Part shown: piece by piece, positions 19,998 through 38,100 of the stretch
Position numbering within the stretch: the stretch's first letter is position 1
Layout: each line of letters starts with the position of its first letter
Assembly: GCF_042242105.1 (NCBI RefSeq)
Contig: NC_092014.1
Span: forward strand, 10,353,374-10,417,373
DNA: 64,000 bases
Reading direction: 5' to 3'
Source: Pempheris klunzingeri
Lineage: Eukaryota; Chordata; Actinopteri; Acropomatiformes; Pempheridae
Program-made: the position numbers and the translations under genes
Notes under the pieces: model-generated
Seen by the model: only the letters and a program-made list of their open reading frames with translations
What the model was told of the DNA's origin: nothing
Database searches by the model: none

Positions 19998-21697
19998 GTA
20001 AGTTAGCCATCCTCTTGAGCTAAGTCGGCTAACGCTATGACAAGCGACGGTTAACCGTGCCAGCTAATGTTAGTTAGCTGCATTGTCTAGTGAAAACCAC
20101 GACTGCTCGACAGACAGACAGTGGTCATTTAAAGTTGCCAGCTAGATGTGTCGCTACTGTACAAATAGCCCACGTTGGCTGTCTGGTTTAAAATGATGCG
20201 CATCAACAAAATTTGTTAAATCTGCCTCCCTTTGTTTTCTTTGAGCTAGCATAGCACTCAACTTGTTTCATTGATAATGGTCCGTCGGTCGGTGCCGTTT
20301 GTGTGAAAGTACAGCAAAGTAACATCTTGACAGTGATCCGTTTTTCTGCATTTGCCGAAATACAAGTGTGTTAGATGAAATATGTTCCCATCGCACGTTG
20401 CAAAAGTGACCACTGGGCTGCAGGAAAAACGACGACGCCACAAGTTAGCTGGAGCTAATGTTAGCTAGCTAGCCAGCAATGTCGCAAGCTTGGCGTTGCT
20501 TTTCTGTTTGCCCGGCTAGCGTTAGCCATTTATGATGACAGCGAAGAGGCGCTCCGCTCAGAATTAACAGCCCTTCCGCTGTTGTTACAATCTAGATAAT
20601 GTTGATCTAGCTGACAGTAGTTGCACAGTGCTCTTGAGATATCTGGAAAATGCACGTAAAATCTAAATCATGAATCTGGCACGTCATACGGCTAATGAAC
20701 ATGCGACAAGTGTGAGAGATGTTGTTAGCATAGACATGAAAGGCCTTACTCGTACAGTAGGCCACTTATCTTACAAAGGGCTGCACAGATGTTTGCGACA
20801 TATCGATGTAATGTATACTTTTAAAGGAATCATTTATTTGTGGCTCTGTTCGTTTTCTCCGCTGCCAATCTTCAACGCCTGCATAAGTCGCTTTTCTTTT
20901 TTATCTGTAGCCGGTTTCCCTCTTTGTCTCATTGGGTGAACGTGATGGCGCAGTTGAATGTTAGCTAGTGTGTTAGCTAGCGAGCTGCACAGCCAGCTGT
21001 CTTGCCTCTGCCATAGAATTGATGTGGGGCAGATGAAACACTGGCCTAGTGAGACCAAAACTGAAACATTGTTCTGCTAAAAGGAAACTTATGAATTCGC
21101 CTTTTCACTTCCTGCACTTGCTGCTCAAACACATCTATGCTGTTTACCTGAGCCACAACAGACATTAATGTATACTATTATGGACTTCCTTTTAAAATAG
21201 CCTGGCTTAAAACAATGTATGTTGCTGTTCAACTGGCTCGAAGCATATATTTCTAAATCAGTGTAATCCTAGATCAAATGAATGTAGCCAGACACACAGC
21301 CCTGCAACAAGCCCAACTGCAATGAATGTTAGAATGCTCAGTTTTAGTTTGAAACAGTTTTGGAAAGGTTCAACTTGAAGTTTTAGTTTTTTTGTTGTTC
21401 GTTTGAAAATTGTATTGTCACACAGAATAATGCAATATTAGGATAAATAATTGGAAAGAATAACACTATAAAATTCATTAGCACCATAAATTGGAATCTC
21501 TTAAATGACCATGAAGTTAAATAACCGCCTTTAGTTTGAACAAAAGCTAAATAAGTAAAATGAAAAACTATAATTTTAATGAAGGCAGTGTATTGCAGGG
21601 CTGAAGAATTAGATTGCATTTTTCTAAGCTAGATGTACCTGAACTGTCAACTGAGTGCTTGTGTAGGTGTGTGTTATTGCAGTATCATTACAATTAA

Positions 21698-27548
<5,851 letters not shown>

Positions 27549-30500
27549 GAAGAGCACCACCTGCAGTGTGGAAGTAGTACCGCGTTCTTCATCTTCAACC
27601 GTTCTCGTTAACGAAAAGAAATCTTCATGTATAAACGTATATATTTGTTTTTTGTTTTATTTTTTATTTTTTGTTCCCTCTTTGCTTTGGAATGTGACAC
27701 AGCCAGTCAACCATTTGTTTGTGAAATAGACAAAACAAGATAAGCAAACAAAAAATTTCGCTTATTAGTTGTGAGCTGAGCATCCTTTTCGGGTATCTCA
27801 AGAATTCACAAACTTTAATTTGTAAATTCGTGGAAAAAGGCAAACCAACCAGGAGTAATCTGCCACATTAGGAGGGACTGATGAGACTTAAGTACGACAA
27901 TACAGCCCATCATTTGGAAAAGAGATTATATGCCTTGACTTAACTGGGGCGCTGCTTCACGAAATCCCTCTATTGCACATTTTATATGGTAGTTTTCTGC
28001 CCGTTACTGTTGGAAAAGAGTGAGATGCAAAATTTGTGCAGTTCCAGGGGAAAAGCTTGCCTTTTACTTTTTTCCTTTTGAGAGACCACTGCTTCAAAAT
28101 TGCATAATGCACTCATCAATATGCACTAATGGGTACTTTTGTCGTATTACATTGACATCCATGCTCGGAACGCAGCTGGAGAGACCTGTTTTGTCTCGAA
28201 GCGATACGACTTTCCGGGGCAGGCCTCGCTTACAGCCTGTCTGCTGTGACCAATGTACTATTCACACTTCTGACCCAAAACGACGCTTCAATTACTGCTG
28301 GATGGACGAGATGACAAGCAAATCTACATTATATTTTTCCTCATTTATAAATCGAATAAGAAAAAGAGCTCAAATCCTGGACTTTCACCAAATGAGTGGG
28401 GGGACAAAGGATAAACAAGAAACAAAGTCGAACAATAGAAGAGTGGTGGTAATGATGGCTGCTCGCTCTGTTTTTTCTTTTGATTCAAAGTTTGTTTTTC
28501 TTCATGTTTTTCCCTGCCAGCTAGGCCGCGGCGCTGAGACGGACGACATCTCCCTCCCTCCCTCCCTCCCTCCCCCCCTCTTCCCTCCCTTCCTGTCTTA
28601 AGCGCGGAGTAACAGAATAAATGTACAGCAAAAATCATAGTTTACTGTATGTTTTGTTCTCTGTGTATATTTTCATTTGTCTCTCGACTTGAAAAGAGCA
28701 TGATGGTGCCTTCTTTCACCTTTTCCAGTCTTACTAAAGCGTAAAGCGGTTTGGGGCTCGCTGCCTCCTAATGCGGAGCTGCTCACCCTGAACTATTGTC
28801 TTCTGGGAGCAGATACAAGAAAAAATTGCAGTATTCACAAGATTTAAGTTTTTCAGGTGCAGATTTCTTTTTTCCATACTGTTTTACTACCTAAGATGAT
28901 CTGTTGTGAGTTTTGTACATTTGTTTTGTATTGTGTCTGTTCTGGGTTTTGTAGAGACAAATAGGTGCCTCGAGTTCTGTTCGACGTTAAATGGTTAAGA
29001 GGTGCATTTGAAGAATTACTCCCAAAAAAGGTACATATAAGATGGTGACAGTGAGACGCTTGGTCCTTGGTTTAACAAGTCATAGCTCTACAAAACCGTG
29101 TTTTCAGTGAAATAAGATTTGCGGTTTGGGAAGGGTAAATGTCTCACAGTGTGATTCAGATACTGTTGATCATTACTTTCAGTCTGACCGTAGGTTTTTG
29201 CGACTCATGGCAGCACTCGGGTTAATCCCTGGACTCAAAAGTTGTCAGACTGTTCTTTTCTCAGCAACAATTTTGTAATGATCTGTGCGGGTGGGCTGGC
29301 CGTAGTTCCGGCCTGCAGACTAGCAAATAATTGTGCTCACTTTTCTAGCTGTTAATGCATTTGTATTTTCATATGCTGATTATTCATTGTGCTTGTTTTC
29401 TGCATTTATTTTTTCCATTCAAGGCAAGTCTGATCTGAATGCCATACTAGTCATCTACTTTTCCTCTAGTGTATTTACTTTTTACCACTGGGTAGGGAGG
29501 GAAGACCTTTGGTCTCAGCTGGAAAGGAAAACATGACAAATGAGATGTGTTTTGTTTTGTTTTGTTTTTTTTATTTTATTTTCGGTAATCTTGCACTGAA
29601 ACGGGAAGTGAAATCGATGTAGCATTTTTCTGGACAAATATACTAATGAGGTCTTCCTTGTCTGGTGGTATTGCACTATTTCCAATATTTCTATGACAGT
29701 TTGTCAGTTTGAATGCGGCCTCCAAATTTTTCATTTGGCATAGAAAGAAAAGGAAATTGGCACTATTTGCTCTGTTGCAGCTGAAACAAGATTTAACTTA
29801 CAGACATGGCCTATTTTACTTAATTTCCCACAGTAAAGCTCAGCTACTCTCCCTTGTAGTTGAGATTTTCAGATTAGCTCACAATAGAGAGACTCTTAAT
29901 TTGTTAACATCTGTCTTTGACCTCATATTACAGACAAAATTACAGCTCTTTGGTCTTGGAGTGTTTTTAACGGACAGTTCTCATTGGTGCCTCTACCGTA
30001 AATGTTTATTTGTCAGGTAATTGCTTAACATGGGCACTTGACTGCAATCACACTTTCTACAGCAACGGTCAACGAAGACAGTGGCGAAGAAGAGCCATCA
30101 TGCTTTCAGACCAATCTGTGCTTTTTACATGGTAGTGGTGGTGAAAATATTGGAGCATGTAAATTTACGGTCGGATAGTTCTTCTTTTTCCACTGAGGTT
30201 TTCAACAACCCTCCCTTTTTCCAAACTTGAGAGGATCCTCAAAAGAAGAGGGGAAAAATAGAACAGCTGTAAATTTAAAATGCAGTAGAGTGGATCCTCA
30301 TTGTGAATCATTCCAGTCCTTTTTTGAATGGAAATAGAAGTACCTTCTTGGCTTTAGCAGGTGTGGTAAACAGTTGGCTGCCATCTTAATTTTACTGTGT
30401 TTACCCTTTACTTGTTGCTAGTACAAAAGTGTTGCAGGTGGAGAATTTTTTTTTTTTTTGTTTGTTTTTTAGTTATTTTTTTTCTTTTGTTATTTTTTTC

Positions 30501-30600
30501 CTTTCTATTTTGAATGTGTTGGACTTAACATACAATAAACTACTGATATCAGCACCACTAATACCGTTTGTCATGTTTGCAGGTTCCTCCGTAAAAGGCT
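27549..30600 (+). other. g3bp2: g3bp2 long 3'UTR with alternative polyadenylation signals
   Basis: AATAAA occurs at 28616-28621, about 1.07 kb after the stop, and at 30534-30539, about 3 kb after it. The interval is T-rich, lacks supportable genes and has a (CCCT)n tract at 28549-28592. A 193-codon frame at 28020-28601 ends in that tract and has no recognisable domain. Mammalian G3BP2 also has a long 3'UTR. Both ends are inferred. Confidence 0.6.
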
Positions 30601-31244
30601 CGTGTGAATAACGGGCTGTTGTCACACGTCGCTATGCTCACCAAAGCAGAGAACGCCGGTATAAATCAGACTTTCCCCAGGCAGGCAGGCTTGGAGGGAT
30701 TTGAAGCAAAGGAGAGTCTCCCTACTGTGGTACAGATCTGACAGCTGACGCGGGCAGCAGAGAAGACATAATCATTATTGGATTCAATCTAATATTACAG
30801 TTTTGGCTATAGCTATATTTCTATTTTGTAAGCACTACATGGCATTACACTTATGATTAAAGGGGCTCTCCACAGACTTTACATTTTACAAGATCAATCA
30901 AAGTGTCACAGTTAGTCCTATATTAAGTATTCTGTGGCTCTGGAAAAGCTTTGTTAAGGTTGGGGGGGGAAAAATCCAAGCTTTGGTTTTGGAGGCCACA
31001 ACTTTAAAACCCAAACTAGGGGTGTGGAGTTTAAATTATGTGGGTGTTTACTAGGCAGGGAGGCTAACATTGATTTGTGTTTTGGTAAGTGTAGGATCCA
31101 GTGCTTTTATAGTAGTATAAATGTTGTGTCTCTGAATTCCCCTTATCCAATTGAGGTGTAATACTAAATTGCAGGAATACCCCTTTAAAGGACCACTTTT
31201 ATCACCATGGAACAATGATGAAGATAAAATAGAGAAAGCTTTTA

Positions 31245-31806
31245 AAGTTGAAACTTCTGTTAAAAGAGGGCATTTTATGCAACTGGACTTTTAATGTGTT
31301 TTCAACATAAATATGTTTCCCCGGTGTGTCCACAACCTCTCAAATTATGAGAAAAGATCAACCTCTCTCTTTTTCTCTGGCTTGATCTTTCAGTAAATGT
31401 GTGTAAAAATGCTCTGTTTAGTTATGGCCCCGCTTGTGATGTCACACTGGACCTTTTGAACGTGTGACCTCGTTCAGCGTTAGCATGCTGTTAGCATTGT
31501 GTTAAATGTGTTTCTGCTGGAGATGGCAGAGTTGATGTGGGAGTTGTTGGGCAGCACCTGCTCAGGGAGCTGACCAATCAGAGCAGACTGGGTGTTCCTG
31601 GAGGGGGGAGGGGCTTAAAGAGACAGGAGCGAAAACTGAGCATTCAGAGAGAGGGCGAAAAGAGTACGCAGTGTGCACAGTGTCAGAAAAATAACGTTTT
31701 CTTTTTGAACATTGCGGCATATTACACATTCATATACATATTCTAGTAGGACCAAATACAAGTATGAACCTGCTCACCTGAAATGAGCAGAATATGTTTC
31801 CTTTAA
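31245..31806. repeat. Family B dispersed repeat
   Basis: Shares, in order, the strings seen in the nested element at 4660-5080: ACTTTTAATGTGTTTTCAAC, CATAAATATG, TTTCAGTAAATGTGTG, TGATGTCACA and CAAATACAAGTATGAAC. No coding potential or long terminal repeats are visible. Confidence 0.6.
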
Positions 31807-33180
31807 GCCTGAAGATTAACTGCTGCATGCATTTATGTTAATTTGTGTTAATGCAGTGACTCCAGTTTACAGTTGCCACCCTCACATGTTCAAAGGATTT
31901 AATGAGTTTCAGGATCACATCCAGTGTCTCCTCAGTCGCCGTCATGATCCTCTTCTGATGACATTTCACTTGATGTCGACTCAAACCTTTGAGCTGGGAG
32001 GGGACCTGTTTGATACCCCGCTGGACTGCCGGTGCTTTGAGGAAGCCGGTTCACTGGGAGGTGTTTATCTTTCTGAAGATCCAAGGGCCACTGAGGAGCG
32101 GGGAGGAAGCCAGATGGGTGGAAGAAGTCAACTTCCTCCCTACATGTAACACTGACTGGATTAGATAGGAGAAAGTAATAAGGCATAATAGGTGGGTAGA
32201 ATACTGGAGGTGGAGGGGGTTTCTGACGAGTATCCTGTCCTGGAGCCTGCAGGTGGAGAAGGGGGGGATGATTCCTGTCAGAGGATCATCGGTGATGGGA
32301 ACAATGTGTACCAACCCTACCTCTGCACAACACAACTGATGGTCTCAAACACATTAAGAAAACAGGAAATTCCGCAACTTAAGTCTTGACAAGGCACACG
32401 TGTTAATGGAAAACCATTCCAGGTGACGACCTCATGAAGCTGACTGAGAGAATGGCAAGAGATCATAAATATCATATATCACTATCACATTGGATTGCTT
32501 CACTAACATCACTTTATCAAGAGAATGTTAATTACTTTAATTACATTATTTTTTCCTTCATGCACCCAGAGAGCAGCTGCTATTGAAGACACTGAGCTCA
32601 CATCCTCATCCATAAAACATGGAAATTACTGCACTCCCATCCTAAAAAACCAATGCCGATTACCAAAGCATAGAAAATGAATGCCCATAAATTAAAACCA
32701 TAGATACTACAATAAACAATATTCTCACTAAGTAAGTAATAAGCACTGAAACAGCGGTGTTGTTCTGTAAATTGTTTTTGTGTTTCCTCTTGTACAACTA
32801 CACTACTATACAGGCAGAGAAATATTGTACATTTTTACAGCTGTAATTATAGAATCTCAATAAGATATTATAATTAATAATGATAATAATAATAATTATT
32901 ATTGTATATTATAAATGTAGCACCCATAAAAACTTCACTCTGCTGCTTAAGTACAATGCTTCAGTATAATTTTCTGTTAAAACACCTATACTTTCAATTT
33001 TCACTTTTACCTTTACTAGTAATGCAGTATTTTGCATTATTATACATCATCTCTACATCACTACTGCCTTTTTATCACCTTTCACACAGTGATGAATCTA
33101 GTGGCACTTGTTCTGGTGTGTGATCTCTCACAGAATTATAATAATAAACTGATTCGATATTAAAAATGTGAATGAATGAG
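31807..33180. other. Intergenic DNA between g3bp2 and uso1
   Basis: Contains a 104-codon + strand frame (31835-32149) overlapped by minus-strand frames; none has a recognisable domain, and no supportable gene structure was found. The last 600 bp is AT-rich (ATAATAATAATAATTATTAT-type). Confidence 0.4.
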
Positions 33181-33199
33181 TTTTTCTTGCCCTTTAAAT

Positions 33200-33441
33200 G
33201 ACTGAACTCTTGTCTGTTGATCAGCCACGTATCGCCACGTCTGCGCGCATGCGTACTGCCCTCACAGTTGTGTTCCGGGGTCGGGCAGCCAGTGTACACA
33301 GTGTGAAAAATCACCACTGAGTAGCTTTTTTCCTCTCATATTCACATAGTTACCACACGGGCCACTGAGGGGGGAGTCTGAGGGGGTTTTTTTCAGACCG
33401 AGGGACGCTTTGAATCCGGCGCAGAGAGGACGTGTGTCAAG
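33200..33441 (+). promoter_or_regulatory. uso1: uso1 promoter and 5'UTR with twin GCCACGT and NRF1-like motifs
   Basis: Two GCCACGT motifs (33224-33230 and 33234-33240) lie 10 bp apart in the same orientation. They resemble the core of XBP1/ATF6/CREB3-type sites that drive secretory-pathway genes. Immediately downstream is TGCGCGCATGCGTA (33242-33255), an NRF1-like palindrome, and an ETS-like TTCCGG. The set lies about 200 bp before the ATG. No TATA box is evident. Confidence 0.5.
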
Positions 33442-35104
33442 ATGAACTTCTTCAGAGGAGTGATGGGGGGGCAGGCGGCCGGGCCGCAGCCGTCCGGAGC
33501 GGAGACGGTAGGAAACCAGCCGGCTAGCTGTGGCTAGCTAACACCTCCAGCACTGTACTCCTGACAAACTGTGACCACACACAAACACAGCATGAATAAA
33601 ACGAGTGGTTTTACACTGAGGGTTACCATTGCTCTCTAAAAATTCCCAGAGTTATGCTTTAAAAGACTGGGGCCTCCCTAAATTAGATCAACTAGCTTTA
33701 GTCAGACGGCTAATTAGCTAACGTAGCATATCTGTCAGTCAGCAGTGGGGCTGGCTGACATATATGCTGTTTTCTGTACGTGTAGCTGTGATGAATGGGA
33801 ACATACATAAAAGATAACAGGCAACAAGAAATATTAAGAGTACCGGCGGTCAGTCATTCAAGCAACATCTCCCTACAGTATCTTTATTTTTAACCAACCT
33901 CCAACAACACTGCAGCTAAATATATTCACACCCAGTTCAAGGCAAGTAAACCATAGTACCGCATGAAAAATAGGCCCCTTTGTTTCTATACACATGCCAT
34001 GGAGATGTGCAGCTAATGAGTTTGTTTTTATTTTCAATGTGTCTGCTCATTCTTGTCTCAATTAATCGTTCAGTCCAACAAAGAGTCAGAAAATACAGAA
34101 AATCTCTTATCACCACGTCCCAAGATCCAAGGTGACATTTTATTGGTTGTACACCTAAAGGTATTCAATTTGAAGTGGTGTAAAATAAATAGATATATAA
34201 ATTCAACTGGCAAATCCTAACAGGGTGTAATCCTAGCGTGAGACAATCAGCATCTTAATGTATAGCAGCATATGAGATGCATGCAGAGTATTGACTGCAG
34301 TGCTAATCTGTTTGGCTTTGCAGGCATTGCAGGAGAGTGATGGCCACATAATCAGATCTTTGTCTGTTAACATTCCTGTTTTGGCTCCTCAGCGTGTCCC
34401 TTCTGCTGAATTCACAATACATTCGTCAAGACACTGTTACATTTTCATGTGTGCGCCGTCCCTCCCATTACTTGTATTTAAAGAGTAACTTAACATTGAG
34501 AAATTCTGTCTGGTAGATCAGTGTTTCCCAAATTTTTTAGCCCCTCAAGTTGAGGCAATGTTGCCCTATGTTACTAGTTGCATATCTCTACTGGTTGTGA
34601 CTGTGTTAAGAGTCCAGATTAAGTGTAACCATCCTATAATTATATAATAATATAAAGATTAGAGGAAAGTGTTAATCAAAAGACCAAAACAAAAAACCTT
34701 GATGATAATGTGTACTTGATGCCGCTGAAGTATAAAGGCAGCATCACATCTGCTGATCTGCAAAATGTCCCCTCTTCTGCTGTCAAGGTGTGTAAATAGA
34801 GAAATCTGTGTGAGGCAGAAAAGCCAGTAAAATAAATAAGATTCCTCTGTTGACAGATCCAAAAGTTGTGTGACCGGGTTGCCTCCTCGACGCTCCTAGA
34901 AGATCGCAGAGATGCTGTGCGGGCTCTCAAGTCCCTCTCCAAGGTAAAGACTGTAGTAGAAATGCACCCATTATTGGCTAACCAAGCTAAAAGTAATGCA
35001 GTCAAATACAATGTTCATGTAATAAATACTATTGTAGAGAGAAGATGATGTAACTGTATGATCTTTCTGGAGTTTGGTTTTACAGACAGTGTTTCAAATA
35101 TTTA

Positions 35105-35181
<77 letters not shown>

Positions 35182-38100
35182 GAGATTTGTGTTAATCAAT
35201 CAATCAGCACCTCAGTCATTAGTGATGCTTCCAGTACTTTCTTTTGTCCTGTTTCTCTGCATTAATTTCATGTAAATGAACGGGCACATTTGTGAGTGTT
35301 TTGTCCCCTGTCACTGTTGTGGACCATTTGTCAAATTCTGCTGATTTAAAATGAAGTAATCATTGACATAGATCTCTACAAAGCCACCGCTCAGTTCAGT
35401 TCATGGACAGTTTTGTTTTTGGCTGCTCCATCAACCAAGAGTAATGAGTTTATCAGGCATGAATAAGAGGTTTAGGAGGCACAGGGCTGCACATTAACAT
35501 GCAGCCATGTCAGTGCCGGTCAGAAAGACAGCAGTGGGTGTGTGGACTTCCCGCATAAGAAATACAATACGTACAATACAATTGTTATTTTTCTTTGTCC
35601 ATGTTGATTGGAATTCCTTTATTTCTAAAAGTGTCTTGTCCTGCTAACAGCAGGTTATTGATCTAATGAATATTATTAGAATACTACTGTTGGCACATAA
35701 AGCACTGAGTTGATTTAGGGCCAAAAAATTCTGATCTGCTGCAAAGTTATGAACTGTCCAGACATGATCCCAAATCCTAATTATGTGTGTCTTTTTTATA
35801 TTGCCTTGTGTGTCTGTTATGCCTTCTCTGAATGCATTTTGACATCTTAGATACAACACTGACTAGCCTCGTTGTTGAAAGGTCTTATACAAATAAACTT
35901 TCTCCATTATCTTTTCTAGAAATATCGCTTGGAAGTTGCCACGCAGGCGATGGATCACTTGATTAACATACTGCAAACTGACAGGTATGTTGATGTAGTA
36001 TTTGTGTTTTACTACATCAGATACTACTAATAGATATATTGCACATATTTTCATTTCATTATATTTTCTCAATGTTATTTTTTTCTCATATTGGAAATCT
36101 CACATTTTATATTAATGTTTCATAATTATGCAGCAATATACCAAGGCAAATTCCTTGTAATGTGATAACTTGCATGGCCATAAACCTGATACTGATTTTG
36201 TGTGGTCTGGTATTCTTATGTCATCCTAAAAAAGACTTTGTGTTGTATGATTTCAGTTCTGTTAACTTGTTTGTTTATGCTCTGTCTCTTCCTGCTAATT
36301 TAACAGATCCGACTCTGAAATCCTCGGCTATGCTTTGGACACACTGTACAACATCATCTGCAATGATGAGGAGGAGGAGCAAGGTATGAAATCCTGCCAC
36401 AATTATTATTTATATTAAATCACTTTAAATTAGCCATCATTGGACGATAATTCCGCCTAATTCTGTGGCCACTGTAAAGCCACTGTGTTTTTTTTGTTTG
36501 CATGTGTAAATAAAATTCATGTCAGCTGGACACCCAGTCAGTTTGCCCCTCTTCTGTACACTGATAATGATAATGCTTTATATAAAGATTCTCGTTTCTC
36601 TTCTCTTCCATGTTAACCCTACAGATGAATCAGAAGGTAAAACTCTTTGACTGTGCATGATGCCACCCCCCTCCCCCCTCCCTAACCACCAGCAACGCTT
36701 AAAAAAATCACTTCCTCTTGGTTGGGAGCACATTAATAGTCTTGTTGACACCTTCAGCCAGTGCACAGATTGTAAATAGCTGCTACAAGACTGTGCTTTG
36801 GTTGTTGTCATGGCATTTCTTCACAAGAAACCGATCAATCCAGACTTCTTCAGCGTGGTTGAAATGAATGCAAGCTATTGGATGAGGCTTTAAACTTACT
36901 CTTCCCCCTCGCTCTCGCAGACGCAGTAACTCCTATCCCTGTCTCAGGGAAACCTAAGATTGTTTCCATGCCTGGTCAGTACTCAACCCAAGCTATCAAT
37001 GCAGTAGTCATAATACTGCTAGATAACTAACTTAGTAGCATCATAAAGTGACTAGAAGGTGTTTGGGTAGTTATAATGCTTCACTAATACCATAACACCC
37101 TGAACCTCTGTCTGGTAATATGTAGTTTCTCATTGCTCCTTTGTTTCCCTCACATTTTAGAATATTAATACCTGGTTGTTTTGCACTGTTGTGGTGAAAT
37201 TTTACTGCTTTGTTTTGTTTGCTGTGCTTGTAGTGGTATCTAGTGTTTTGACTGAGTCGTACATTGCTCTCCCTTTTTAGCTCTGTTTTTGGTCTCCACC
37301 ACCTCCTGAGGAAAAATCGGACTTTTTAGCTGCGAAATGCACCACTATGTTCACCAGCTGGTTGCTAGATTTTTCTCTCAGGTGGTCGGTGCCGAGCAGG
37401 CAGAGCACAGGGGGTTTATCACATCTGCTGTGACTGGAAAAAATGCAGATAAGAGCGGTGAGACTGAACCAAAACTGTAAAGAGGCTAGCTGAAAAACCA
37501 AAACAATGAGCTCAAAGAAACTAAAAGAGCTAAAGGAAGGACGGCTAAAGGAGGCTCAGGTGACATTTCCGTGTGAATTTCTTACTACAAATGACCCTTT
37601 TCACATTATACATATTAAACTGATCCGTCCTCTCTGTTTTGGGTGGAAGCAGAAATCTTAGAGATGGATATATCAAAACAAATGCATTTAAAACGTTCTG
37701 TATTACTAGATTGCTTTTGAAAAACCTTTTCAGTTATGTCCAGATAAGCTGGTGGTGTACACACTTCATTGCAGTGGTGTTGCTAACCAGCTTTTCACAC
37801 TAAGGCTCTTAAAGCTCTCTTAATGTTTTTACAGTAACTCTACTGAGCTCACCTTGTTCACCCTCGTCTGTGTGTCACCCTTTATTTTTCCAGACGGCAT
37901 GTTCACAAGTATCATTCTGAGCATCTGCACATTTCTTGATTGGATTCACGTATTCCTTGTAAAGTCATCATTCAGTCGCAGAAAATCACCAGCGATAAAC
38001 ACTAACTGTTTGAAGATATAATAATTATTGCAGTCAAACTCAGGCTGATTCCTATGAACAATCCAACTGGCTCCCTCACTAGACTGATGACTCCTGCTGT

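Noticed and set aside
28020..28601. 193-codon + strand open frame
   Set aside because: Located in the g3bp2 3'UTR between the stop and the first AATAAA, running into a (CCCT)n tract; no domain recognised.
31835..32149. 104-codon frame with overlapping minus frames between g3bp2 and uso1
   Set aside because: No homology recognised, no promoter or splice context, and open frames on both strands suggest chance.
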